Shown: piece by piece, positions 33,167 to 41,021 of the stretch
Layout of the letters: the number at the start of each line of letters is the position of its first letter
Position numbering within the stretch: the first letter of the stretch is position 1
DNA from: Metabacillus litoralis
Lineage (GTDB): Bacteria; Bacillota; Bacilli; Bacillales; Bacillaceae
DNA: 64,000 nt
Assembly (NCBI RefSeq): GCF_007994985.1
Contig: NZ_VOQF01000016.1
Span: 1 to 64,000, forward strand
Direction: 5' to 3'
The notes under the pieces: generated by a model
Database searches by the model: none
Seen by the model: the letters and a program-made list of their open reading frames with translations, nothing else
What the model was told of the DNA's origin: nothing
Program-made: the position numbers and the translations under genes

Positions 33167-34597
33167 ATGGAATATGAAACGGTCATCGGACTTGAGGTCC
33201 ATGTTGAGTTAAAAACAGAATCTAAAATATTTTCAAGTGCACCAAACCACTTCGGTGCTGAGCCTAACACAAACACAACAGTTGTTGAGCTAGGTTATCC
33301 TGGTGTATTGCCTGTTTTAAATAAAAAGGTTGTTGATTTTGCAATGAAGGCTTGTATGGCTCTGAATTGTGAAGTTGCAACAGAAACAAAGTTCGATCGT
33401 AAAAATTACTTTTATCCAGATAATCCAAAAGCATATCAAATTTCTCAGTTTGACAAACCAATCGGAGAAAATGGCTGGATTGATATTGAAGTAAACGGTG
33501 AAACAAAGCGTATCGGAATTACCCGCATTCATATGGAAGAAGATGCAGGTAAGCTTGTTCACTCTGGTGATGGCTATTCATTAGTTGACTTAAACCGTCA
33601 AGGTACTCCACTTGTGGAAATTGTATCTGAGCCAGATATTCGCACACCTGAAGAAGCATATGCTTATTTAGAAAAATTAAAGGCGATCATTCAATACACA
33701 GAGGTTTCGGATTGTAAAATGGAAGAAGGCTCACTACGTTGTGATGCGAATATTTCATTACGTCCAGTAGGACAAGAAGAGTTCGGAACAAAAACAGAGC
33801 TTAAAAATCTAAACTCATTTGCATTTGTACAAAAAGGCCTTGAGTATGAAGAAAAGCGTCAAGAAAAGGTGCTTCGCTCTGGTGGAGTGATTGATCAAGA
33901 AACACGTCGTTATGATGAAGCTACGAAAAAGACAATTTTAATGCGTGTAAAAGAAGGCTCTGACGATTATCGTTATTTCCCAGAACCAGATCTTCTTGAG
34001 CTATACATTGATGACGAGTGGAAAGAGCGTATCCGTGCTTCAATTCCTGAGCTTCCAGATGCACGCCGCAAGCGTTATATGAGCGACCTTGGTTTACCAG
34101 AATATGACGCACAGGTATTAACAATGACAAAAGAAATGTCTGATTTCTTTGAGCAAACTTTAGCAGCAGGTGCTGAAGCTAAGCAAGCATCAAACTGGAT
34201 CATGGGTGAAGTGTCAGCGTATTTAAATGCTGAAGGAAAAGAGCTTAAAGATGTTGCTCTAACAGCAGAAGGATTAGCAGGCATGATCAAGCTAATCGAA
34301 AATGGCACAATTTCGTCTAAAATTGCTAAGCAGGTTTTCAAAGAGCTAATTGAAAACGGTGGAGACGCTGAGAAAATCGTCAAAGAAAAAGGATTAGTCC
34401 AAATTTCTGATGATGAAACTCTACGTAAATTTGTAAACGACGCACTTGACGCAAATCCTCAATCTGTTGATGATTTCAAAAATGGTAAACAAAAAGCAAT
34501 CGGCTTCCTTGTTGGCCAAATTATGAAAGCAACAAAAGGACAAGCCAACCCACCATTGGTGAATAAGCTGTTGATGGAAGAAATTCAAAAAAGATAA
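33167..34597 (+). CDS. gatB: Glu/Asp-tRNA amidotransferase subunit B
   Basis: 476-residue kinase/transamidase subunit. The start [28 protein letters not shown] and [11 protein letters not shown] are the phosphorylation and metal-site region. The C-terminal YqeY-like tail domain ([20 protein letters not shown]) binds tRNA. AAGGGGTG before the ATG. Ends the operon, followed by a terminator. Confidence 0.96.
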   Translation: MEYETVIGLEVHVELKTESKIFSSAPNHFGAEPNTNTTVVELGYPGVLPVLNKKVVDFAMKACMALNCEVATETKFDRKNYFYPDNPKAYQISQFDKPIGENGWIDIEVNGETKRIGITRIHMEEDAGKLVHSGDGYSLVDLNRQGTPLVEIVSEPDIRTPEEAYAYLEKLKAIIQYTEVSDCKMEEGSLRCDANISLRPVGQEEFGTKTELKNLNSFAFVQKGLEYEEKRQEKVLRSGGVIDQETRRYDEATKKTILMRVKEGSDDYRYFPEPDLLELYIDDEWKERIRASIPELPDARRKRYMSDLGLPEYDAQVLTMTKEMSDFFEQTLAAGAEAKQASNWIMGEVSAYLNAEGKELKDVALTAEGLAGMIKLIENGTISSKIAKQVFKELIENGGDAEKIVKEKGLVQISDDETLRKFVNDALDANPQSVDDFKNGKQKAIGFLVGQIMKATKGQANPPLVNKLLMEEIQKR

Positions 34598-34604
34598 GTT
34601 AGAG

Positions 34605-34636
34605 GGGATGAAATCTTAGTGATTTCATCCTTTTTG
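34605..34636 (+). terminator. Terminator of the gatCAB operon
   Basis: GGATGAAATC pairs perfectly with GATTTCATCC around TTAGT, followed by TTTTT. Confidence 0.92.
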
Positions 34637-34672
34637 GTTTGGTGGGATCCTGATGTGTGTGTTTCGTTTTTT

Positions 34673-34792
34673 GTCGAAAAACTAATATATTCCGGAAAAC
34701 AGCAAATAAAAGAGCTGGAGTAGCAAATAAAAAGGGGGAAGCAGCAAATATATGGATCAAATCAGCAAATAAAAAGGTGAAAAGAGCAAATA
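34673..34792. repeat. 21-bp periodic array B
   Basis: Leader TGTCGAAA then ACTAATA at 34681 and GCAAATA at 34702, 34723, 34744, 34765 and 34786: six heptamers exactly 21 bp apart. Spacers differ from each other and from array A, except near the leader (ACTAATATATT shared). It starts about 40 nt after the gatB terminator and ends 65 nt before the next gene. Confidence 0.9.
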
Positions 34793-34856
34793 AATAGAAT
34801 CAAGACTACAGCTAGGAATAGAATACACGCCTAAGTATGAGCATTAGGAGGACAAA

Positions 34857-35339
34857 ATGAATACAGAAGACAAAAAAGCTGCTTTAAATGTACTAAATTT
34901 CCTATGTAAAGGAGCAACAATTGAAGGTCTTAATTTTTACGGACTGAAATTACTCCTTTCAGAAACAGAAACAAATTCCGAGAGAATAAACGGTCAGGTG
35001 TATCTGAATATTGAGAGTGAATTTTGCCTTTATCAAACAATGCCGAAAGATATTCCTCATCTTAATGAATTGCCGAAGCTAGATTGGGTTGACTCAGCCA
35101 AGGTACTTTGTGAGTTACGATTGAAAAAAATTACCGAGGTTTCATTACATGATGAAAGTCCACATCTTTTTTTTACGTTTGAATCTGGTGAAGTCCTTTT
35201 TATATGGGGGCATCATCATAAATATGAAAGCTGGCAGGTTGATATTATGAAGGAATCAGGTGAGGAGACTTGGTTAGTGGTTGCATGTCCGGGAGATCAA
35301 CTGGCGGTTTGGGGAGCTGAGGATGTTATTGGACAGTAA
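34857..35339 (+). CDS. Uncharacterised soluble protein
   Basis: 160 residues, no signal peptide or membrane helix. An alternating hydrophobic pattern in the second half (LFFTFESGEVLFIWGHHHKYESWQV) suggests beta strands, with a Gly-His-His-His cluster at about 117-120 that could bind metal. Ends VWGAEDVIGQ. TAGGAGG lies 7 nt before the ATG. I do not recognise the family. It is separated from gatB by the 21-bp array and is convergent with the antiporter gene. Confidence 0.6.
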   Translation: MNTEDKKAALNVLNFLCKGATIEGLNFYGLKLLLSETETNSERINGQVYLNIESEFCLYQTMPKDIPHLNELPKLDWVDSAKVLCELRLKKITEVSLHDESPHLFFTFESGEVLFIWGHHHKYESWQVDIMKESGEETWLVVACPGDQLAVWGAEDVIGQ

Positions 35340-35385
35340 TAGAAGGTGAATTTTAAGTACATTGCTATTTTCTAAACTCGAAATA

Positions 35386-35418
35386 AAAAGAGCTCGGACT
35401 ACTCCAAGCTCTTATCAA
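35386..35418 (-). terminator. Terminator of the antiporter gene
   Basis: On the - strand AAGAGCTTGGA pairs with TCCGAGCTCTT (one G-U) around GTAG, followed by TTTAT. Lies just after the antiporter stop. Confidence 0.8.
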
Positions 35419-35422
35419 TTAA

Positions 35423-36934
35423 TCAGATTCTTTTGTTTTCCTCAACTCCCTCAACTTCCTGCTCCTTCTTTTCCTCAAGAAGCTTCTTCAACGACTGCTT
35501 ACTTTTCTTCGACGTCAGAATATAGAGGAAATCACCAGGTTTAATTTTCGTATTACCTGTTGGGGTGATGAGCTGGTCATAACGAATGACCGCATTTACG
35601 ATTGCCCCTTCAGGAAACTCGATATCGAGCAATGTTTGGCCGGCGATCACGGAGTCTTCTTCGATTTCGTATTCGATCATTTCTGTGTTCACTTTTCCTA
35701 ATGACACAAGTTCGAGTGAATGCATCGGTGTTGTTTTTTTAGGACCTGTTAAGCCTAGCTTTTCAGCAAGGTTGGTGATTGTTGCACCTTGGATAAGACA
35801 GCTTGTTAAAACAACGAAGAACACAACGTTGAAGATTAATTGGCTACCTTCTATGCCTGCTAATAATGGGAATGTGGCAAGAACGATTGGTACTGCACCT
35901 TTTAACCCTGCCCATGATAGAAAAATAAGCTCTTTGTTTGTATATTTCAAATTGATTGTTGAAGCAAATACCGCGATTGGTCTCGCGACGAAAATAAGAA
36001 TAAATGAAAGTAATAATCCTTTTAAAATAACATCCCATGTAAATAGATCAGAAGGGAAAACGAGTAGTCCTAGTATCACAAACATTGAAATCTGCATCAT
36101 CCATGCAAAACCTTCGGAAAAACGGAAAATAGAATGTCTGTAGGCAATTTCTGAATTACCAATCACGATCGCTAAAATGTAAACAGCAAGTAATCCACTA
36201 CCATTCATAAATGCGGTTACTCCATAAGTGAGTAGAGCAAAGGCAATTGCAAAAATTGGGTAAAGACCACTCGAATCCAGATTGATACGGTTTAATGCTT
36301 TTACGACTAACTTTCCGGCAAGAAAACCAATAATCACACCTAATCCCATTTGTAAAATAAATGTGCCAATTAACGAAATGATACTCGTATCAGGCATTGT
36401 GATGAGCTCGATCATAGCAACGGTTAGAAACACAGCCATCGGGTCATTTGAGCCAGATTCTGCTTCTAATGTTGTGCCAATTCGTTCATTTATGTTTTGG
36501 TCTTTTAACACCGCAAATACGGCAGCGGCATCTGTTGATCCTACGATTGCACCAAATAATAACGATTCAAGCAAGCCTAAATCTAAAATAAACCAAGCAG
36601 CACTAGCAACGATTCCAGAGGTTAACAGAACTCCAAATGTTGCTAAAGAAAGTGAAGGTAAAATCACAGGACGTAATGTTTTCCACTTCGTCTGCAAACC
36701 ACCCTCAAACAAAATGATCACAAGAGCAAACACACCAATCATTTGTGCGGTGCTTGCATTATTAAAATGAATAAATCCTAATCCATCACTTCCCATGACC
36801 ATTCCGATCACGATAAAGAGAACAAGTGCTGGAACACCGAGTCTAGCAGAAAACTTGGTTGTTACAACACCGGCAATTAAGAGGATACTTGTTAATAATA
36901 CAAATGTGTCTGTGTGAATGATTTCTTCAAACAT
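35423..36934 (-). CDS. CPA1-family potassium/proton antiporter with RCK_C (TrkA_C) domain
   Basis: 503 residues: about 12-13 transmembrane helices (residues 8-395) and a cytosolic C-terminal domain (about 405-485, MHSLELVSLGKVNTEMIEYEIEEDSVIAGQTL...) of TrkA_C type ending in a highly charged tail. The transport-site region reads GAIVGSTDAAAVFAVL (Asp of the CPA1 type) and AESGSNDPMAVFL (Asn-Asp pair). The layout matches the NhaP2/CvrA K+/H+ antiporters, in which the C-terminal domain senses nucleotide or pH. No obvious ribosome site except AGTGAGTTG upstream of the ATG. Ion preference cannot be read with certainty. Confidence 0.87.
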   Translation of the reverse strand: MFEEIIHTDTFVLLTSILLIAGVVTTKFSARLGVPALVLFIVIGMVMGSDGLGFIHFNNASTAQMIGVFALVIILFEGGLQTKWKTLRPVILPSLSLATFGVLLTSGIVASAAWFILDLGLLESLLFGAIVGSTDAAAVFAVLKDQNINERIGTTLEAESGSNDPMAVFLTVAMIELITMPDTSIISLIGTFILQMGLGVIIGFLAGKLVVKALNRINLDSSGLYPIFAIAFALLTYGVTAFMNGSGLLAVYILAIVIGNSEIAYRHSIFRFSEGFAWMMQISMFVILGLLVFPSDLFTWDVILKGLLLSFILIFVARPIAVFASTINLKYTNKELIFLSWAGLKGAVPIVLATFPLLAGIEGSQLIFNVVFFVVLTSCLIQGATITNLAEKLGLTGPKKTTPMHSLELVSLGKVNTEMIEYEIEEDSVIAGQTLLDIEFPEGAIVNAVIRYDQLITPTGNTKIKPGDFLYILTSKKSKQSLKKLLEEKKEQEVEGVEENKRI

Positions 36935-36951
36935 TTACAACAACTCACTTT

Positions 36952-37509
36952 TTATAAATTTACATCAAGTCTGATTTCAATAGAAGAATCGTTCATGATC
37001 CCAATGTATTGTTTTGTTTCGGAGGGAGATGATTGCTGAAGTCGCTTTTGTATCAATGAAATAGCGATACCCTTTTTATATGCGTGATAACCAAATGTTT
37101 TTCTTAATGTATGTGTACCGATTGCTTCAGTAAGACCTGCTTGTTTTGCTGAATCATTAATAATTCGGTAGGCCTGCTGTCGTGTAATCGGCTCTGAAGT
37201 CTTTTTTGATTTAAATAAATAATCTTCTGGCTGAAGAGATCGATGTGATATACAAGCAACAACTGCGTCACGTACTCTTTCATTAAGATAAATAGGAGGG
37301 CTTTTATAAGTTGAATAATATAAAAATTCATTGATTTCATGATCTTCGTTTAAAAACTCATCCACACGAAGGTGCAAAAGATCATAAATTCTTATTCCTG
37401 TATTAATGCCTAACAAAAGTAAACAATAATCACGATGAGAACGAGCTTTTAAATAAGCTTGCATAGAAGCTAGTTGTTCTTCACTTTTTATTGCTTCAAC
37501 GTTTTTCAT
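36952..37509 (-). CDS. Single-domain tyrosine recombinase/integrase
   Basis: 185 residues that contain only the catalytic half of a phage-type integrase. Candidate catalytic residues: Arg40 (NTGIRIYDLL), Lys69 (STYKS), His133 and Arg136 (GTHTLRKTFG), and nucleophile Tyr168 (TKQYIGI). The usual sixth residue (His/Trp in LGHSS) is Gln here (RLQQSS, 157-161). The N-terminal arm and core-binding domains are absent, as in several small chromosomal Bacillus recombinase-like proteins. GGGAG lies 9 nt before the ATG. Its promoter contains an 11-bp direct repeat, suggesting autoregulation. It could act as a DNA-binding regulator rather than an active recombinase. Confidence 0.8.
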   Translation of the reverse strand: MKNVEAIKSEEQLASMQAYLKARSHRDYCLLLLGINTGIRIYDLLHLRVDEFLNEDHEINEFLYYSTYKSPPIYLNERVRDAVVACISHRSLQPEDYLFKSKKTSEPITRQQAYRIINDSAKQAGLTEAIGTHTLRKTFGYHAYKKGIAISLIQKRLQQSSPSETKQYIGIMNDSSIEIRLDVNL

Positions 37510-37522
37510 TATGAAAACTCCC

Positions 37523-37564
37523 TTATGTTACATATTATGATTATACAATAGGGTTATGTTACAT
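37523..37564 (-). promoter_or_regulatory. Integrase promoter with 11-bp direct repeats (operator)
   Basis: On the - strand TTGATG, a 16-nt spacer and TATAAT form a promoter. TTATGTTACAT (+ strand) occurs twice, at 37523-37533 and 37554-37564, 31 bp apart, about three helical turns. One copy lies within the spacer and the other just downstream of the -10. This placement is typical of repressor sites. Confidence 0.65.
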
Positions 37565-37656
37565 CAAAGGAATTTGCTTCAATTAAAAAACCCAGAGTTC
37601 ATGGCTCTGAGCTTCTGTTTGTTGTTTTATGTAATGATCATAGAGCTAATAGAGGC

Positions 37657-38310
37657 TTATAAAATGCGGGAAGACTTCCCATCAATAAGTTTGATATTGA
37701 TATAATATGATGTTCCACTATGGATATGATTGGGAACATCATATAATTCGAGGTATTCCTTCATTTGAAGTGTCTCTTTATGATTGGCTTCAATCGTAAT
37801 CATATGCGGTCCATTTATATTCATTAGAGATTCCATTCGCAGATCATCTTCAAAATGATAGGAATCTAAAAATTCTAATTCAAAGGATATCGCTTCATTA
37901 CTACGGTTATGTAGGACAAGTTTACATTCCCCATTTAATACGTCATCTTTTACAGAATCAAAATTGCATGTCCCATTGCCATCATATGAAACAGCTGAAA
38001 TACCACTTGCAAAAGTTTCTTGGTAAATCGATATGAGGAAATTAGGTAAAATTGAGTAAACAATCATAACTAATACTATCGTTCGGAAATGATATTTCTT
38101 CATACCTATAACGAGTAAAATCAAGGCGATTAAAAATAATAGTGACCCAATTATACCAAGGGGCAGATAGCCATCCTGATTTCTGATTGGGAAGGACATG
38201 ACTGTTTCACGTGCATCTAATGTTTGGTTGTTAGGAAACGGGAAGTATAAACACATACATACACTGAAAATCACAGCTGAAGCAATGAGGGCGGCTTTAT
38301 TTCTTATCAT
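37657..38310 (-). CDS. Membrane protein of unknown function
   Basis: 217 residues. Three hydrophobic helices (about 5-24, 52-70 and 76-95) are followed by a ~120-residue beta-rich domain, predicted outside, with Cys115 and Cys128 (GTCNFD, GECKLV) spaced so that they could form a disulfide. AAGGAG lies 8 nt before the ATG. No family recognised. It follows a small two-helix protein by 22 nt, probably one transcript. Confidence 0.6.
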   Translation of the reverse strand: MIRNKAALIASAVIFSVCMCLYFPFPNNQTLDARETVMSFPIRNQDGYLPLGIIGSLLFLIALILLVIGMKKYHFRTIVLVMIVYSILPNFLISIYQETFASGISAVSYDGNGTCNFDSVKDDVLNGECKLVLHNRSNEAISFELEFLDSYHFEDDLRMESLMNINGPHMITIEANHKETLQMKEYLELYDVPNHIHSGTSYYINIKLIDGKSSRIL

Positions 38311-38331
38311 TTTGATATCTCCTTAAAAAAG

Positions 38332-38520
38332 TTATCCTTTTTGTTTATAAGGTATACTATCGAAAATCTTGTTAATTAGTAGGTAACTAAAAAATAGACC
38401 TAGAAATCCTAAAACAAGGTACCAAATGTTTTTTGGCATAAAGATATCAAGGTAATAAAGAAATGCTACTGCCCATATGAATATTGTTGAGTATTTAAAC
38501 GTTTTTCTCAGTTTTATCAT
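38332..38520 (-). CDS. Small two-helix membrane protein
   Basis: 62 residues from ATG 38520: basic start MIKLRKTFKYS, two hydrophobic segments (12-27 and 33-50) and a polar end. The frame is open back to TTG 38577, but that TTG belongs to a TTGACA with AATAAT 17 nt downstream, a likely promoter, so the longer start is unlikely. The ribosome site is weak (AAGG touches the ATG), leaving the start unsure. Downstream gene 37657-38310 is 22 nt away. Confidence 0.5.
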   Translation of the reverse strand: MIKLRKTFKYSTIFIWAVAFLYYLDIFMPKNIWYLVLGFLGLFFSYLLINKIFDSIPYKQKG

Positions 38521-38548
38521 CCTTAATGTTAAAAATTGGTTATTATTT

Positions 38549-38577
38549 ATTATTGAATTGAGAAGATACTTTGTCAA
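38549..38577 (-). promoter_or_regulatory. Probable promoter of the two membrane-protein genes
   Basis: On the - strand a perfect TTGACA, 17-nt spacer and AATAAT. Transcription would begin near 38542, leaving a short leader before ATG 38520. Confidence 0.55.
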
Positions 38578-38609
38578 TCTATTTTAAAGTCATCGTGCTA
38601 TCTACCTTT

Positions 38610-39368
38610 TCATTCTCTTAGCAAATGATGAAGCATCCGATCTTTGTCATCAAAAAATTGCTTCATAATTGTATAGTGATTAGTGTCTTCGAGCTTTGTT
38701 TCACGAAGACCTGTTTCTGTTAATTCGATGATTTTTGCAGAAGGGAAGGCCATAATAATTGGTGAGTGTGTAGCGATAATAAATTGAGATTTTTCCTTCA
38801 CTAGATCTTGAATTCTTGTTAACATGGACAATTGTCTTAGTGGAGAAAGTGCTGCTTCTGGTTCATCTAAAATATATATGCCGTTTCCACGAAATCGATT
38901 GTTAAAGGTGGCGAAGAAGGCTTCACCATGTGATTGTTCATGAAGAGAGACTCCACCAAATGAATCGATCACACGTGGTCCTTGACCAGGCTCACTATCC
39001 ATTGCTTCAATACTTGAGGCAACATTATAAAAGCTCTCCGCACGGAGGAAGAAACCATCTTTAGGTCTAGCGATACCTCTGACGATTTTAAGGTAATTTT
39101 CAAGGGTTGAGTGGGAGTCATAGGTAGAAAAGTTAAAGTTGAGAGAACCACCTTCTGGATTAAAGCCAATAGATAATGCGATTGCTTCTAACAATGTGGA
39201 TTTTCCCATCCCATTTTCACCGATAATAAATGTTACATTAGGATGTAAAGCCAATTCTGTAAGAGACTTTATACTTGGTAAATGAAATGGATATGTTTGA
39301 TATGATGGAACTTCATCTCTTTTTAAATAAATGCTTCTAATGTATTGGGTATTATATTCTCTGTCCAT
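38610..39368 (-). CDS. AAA-family ATPase (SMC/ABC-like, COG3910 type)
   Basis: 252-residue stand-alone ATPase. Walker A is GENGMGKST (residues 50-58), a signature-like segment is LHEQSHGEAFF (about 142-152), Walker B is IYILDEPEAALS, and the switch His is in IIATHSPI. The coiled-coil insertion of SMC proteins and any nuclease (TOPRIM) domain are absent. GGAGG lies 7 nt before the ATG. Such small ATPases occur widely, some beside defence genes, but no partner effector is evident here; neighbours are two unknown membrane proteins and a recombinase. Confidence 0.78.
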   Translation of the reverse strand: MDREYNTQYIRSIYLKRDEVPSYQTYPFHLPSIKSLTELALHPNVTFIIGENGMGKSTLLEAIALSIGFNPEGGSLNFNFSTYDSHSTLENYLKIVRGIARPKDGFFLRAESFYNVASSIEAMDSEPGQGPRVIDSFGGVSLHEQSHGEAFFATFNNRFRGNGIYILDEPEAALSPLRQLSMLTRIQDLVKEKSQFIIATHSPIIMAFPSAKIIELTETGLRETKLEDTNHYTIMKQFFDDKDRMLHHLLRE

Positions 39369-39597
39369 TTACAATCCTCCGCTTAAAAGTGACTAGTTTT
39401 ATTTTAACAAAAAGTTTAACTATTTGAGTTTAAAGCTTTACATTTATTTTAAAACATGATGATAATATTAATTGGGAATAAAAAGAAATGAATTGATCAA
39501 TTCAAAAAGATTTCTACAAATTGTAAATTTTACATATAGCCAAGGGAAAATAAATGTTTCATTGTTTGTAAAATAGGACAAAGTAAGATAGAGATAC

Positions 39598-39625
39598 TTG
39601 CGATATTTTTACATAGAGGTATAAT
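39598..39625 (+). promoter_or_regulatory. Probable dgkB promoter
   Basis: TTGCGA (39598-39603), 16-nt spacer and a perfect TATAAT (39620-39625), about 50 nt upstream of the dgkB ATG. The remaining gap from 39369 holds nothing else recognisable. Confidence 0.6.
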
Positions 39626-39677
39626 TATTGCTTGTTCAGTGTTAGAAATACATTCTTAGATAATAGGATGATGGGGA

Positions 39678-40589
39678 ATGAAAAGAGCGAGAATCATTTA
39701 TAATCCAACTTCAGGTCGGGAGCTTTTTAAGAAACACCTACCAGAGGTTTTACAAAAATTCGAGCAAGCAGGCTACGAAACGTCTTGCCATGCGACAACA
39801 TGTGAAGGAGATGCAATAGAAGCAGCAAAGATCGCTGCTGAACGTAACTTTGATTTGATTGTTGCAGCTGGTGGAGATGGTACGATAAATGAAGTAATTA
39901 ACGGGATCGCTAATTTAGATTATCGACCACAGATCGCTGTTATTCCAGTTGGAACAACAAATGATTTTGCCAGAGCGATAGGCATACCATTAAATAATGT
40001 TCTTCAAGCTGTTGAAGTGATTTTAAATGGAGAAACGAAGAAAATAGATATCGGTAAAGTGAATGATCATTATTTCATTAATATTGCCGGTGGAGGTCGC
40101 TTAACAGAATTAACGTATGAAGTGCCAAGTAAGCTAAAAACAGTTGTTGGACAACTTGCTTATTATTTAAAAGGTATGGAAATGCTTCCTTCGATTCGAC
40201 CTGCCGAGGTAGAGATTGAATATGATGGCAAGCTTTTTCAAGGAGAAATCATGTTATTCCTCGTTTCGCTTACAAATTCAGTTGGTGGCTTTGAGAAGCT
40301 TGCACCTGATTCGAAGCTAAATGATGGGATGTTTGATTTGTTAATTTTGAAAAAAGCTAATCTAGCGGAATTCATTCGAGTGGCGAGTTTAGCACTAAGA
40401 GGCGAGCATATTAATGATGAGCATGTGATTTATACGAAGGCCAATAGAGTTAAGGTTTCGAATAAGGATAAAATGCAGCTTAATTTAGATGGTGAATATG
40501 GCGGTATGCTTCCGGGTGAATTTGTTAATATGTATCAGCATATTGATATTGTTGTGTCATCTGATAAGGCGAGACAAATGGAAGAGTAG
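39678..40589 (+). CDS. dgkB: Diacylglycerol kinase DgkB (YerQ)
   Basis: 303-residue soluble lipid kinase that rephosphorylates diacylglycerol released during lipoteichoic acid synthesis, returning it to phospholipid synthesis. The nucleotide motif is AAGGGDGTINEV-like (VAAGGDGTINEVINGI, about 65-80), followed by PVGTTNDFARAIGIP. It is very close to B. subtilis DgkB along its length. ATGGGGA before the ATG. Next to rlmCD as in B. subtilis. Confidence 0.95.
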   Translation: MKRARIIYNPTSGRELFKKHLPEVLQKFEQAGYETSCHATTCEGDAIEAAKIAAERNFDLIVAAGGDGTINEVINGIANLDYRPQIAVIPVGTTNDFARAIGIPLNNVLQAVEVILNGETKKIDIGKVNDHYFINIAGGGRLTELTYEVPSKLKTVVGQLAYYLKGMEMLPSIRPAEVEIEYDGKLFQGEIMLFLVSLTNSVGGFEKLAPDSKLNDGMFDLLILKKANLAEFIRVASLALRGEHINDEHVIYTKANRVKVSNKDKMQLNLDGEYGGMLPGEFVNMYQHIDIVVSSDKARQMEE

Positions 40590-40590
40590 G

Positions 40591-40625
40591 AAACTTGGCT
40601 TAGTGATATTGCCAAGTTTTTTTAT
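40591..40625 (+). terminator. Terminator after dgkB
   Basis: AAACTTGGC pairs with GCCAAGTTT around an 11-nt loop, followed by TTTTATAG. Confidence 0.88.
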
Positions 40626-40669
40626 AGTTCATTGAAACAAATAAACTATTGTAGCTTTGGTATAGGGAA

Positions 40670-40800
40670 GGGTTGATTGTGCTCCAGGATGCTCGCTTTC
40701 CGCGGGGCGGGCGGTGAGCTTCCTCGGCGCATAGCGCCTGTGGGATCTCACCTGTCCCGCTGCGCCCGCAGGAGTCTCGCACCTTCCGCACAATCAACCC
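40670..40800. repeat. GC-rich dyad repeat, copy 3, with 12-bp terminal inverted repeats
   Basis: GGGTTGATTGTG (40670) and CACAATCAACCC (40789) are perfect inverted ends. Inside lie GCTTTCCGCGGGG, TTCCTCGG and CGCCCGCAGGAGTC, shared with copies at 18583 and 19497. Its GC content is far above the surroundings. Open frames on both strands through it are not genes. Confidence 0.88.
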
Positions 40801-41021
40801 TTGGTATGATACCTAGTCTTAAAAAGCTAAAATATAAAGTAGTCTTTCTTATTGAATATATCAAGGTGATTTATCGATAAGTAGTATTGTTCGAATTTAC
40901 ACATGAGGAAGATTTGAAAAGACTTATATTTAATAGGGCAAATAGACCTTACTCGAAGATTTTTTTATAGAGAATGAGTATGGTAATATAGATGAAAGAA
41001 GTAAGGTAGAAAAGGAAGAAC

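Noticed and set aside
31133-34792. CRISPR array
   Set aside because: The 21-bp periodic arrays have a 7-bp conserved unit with 14-nt spacers, far too short for CRISPR repeats and spacers, and no cas genes are near.
35586-36143. Long frames on the strand opposite the antiporter (also 36282-36770)
   Set aside because: Antisense shadows of a clear membrane transporter; no ribosome site, no family.
40600-40880. Two opposing frames at the third GC-rich repeat
   Set aside because: Repeat-derived; no ribosome sites or conserved family.
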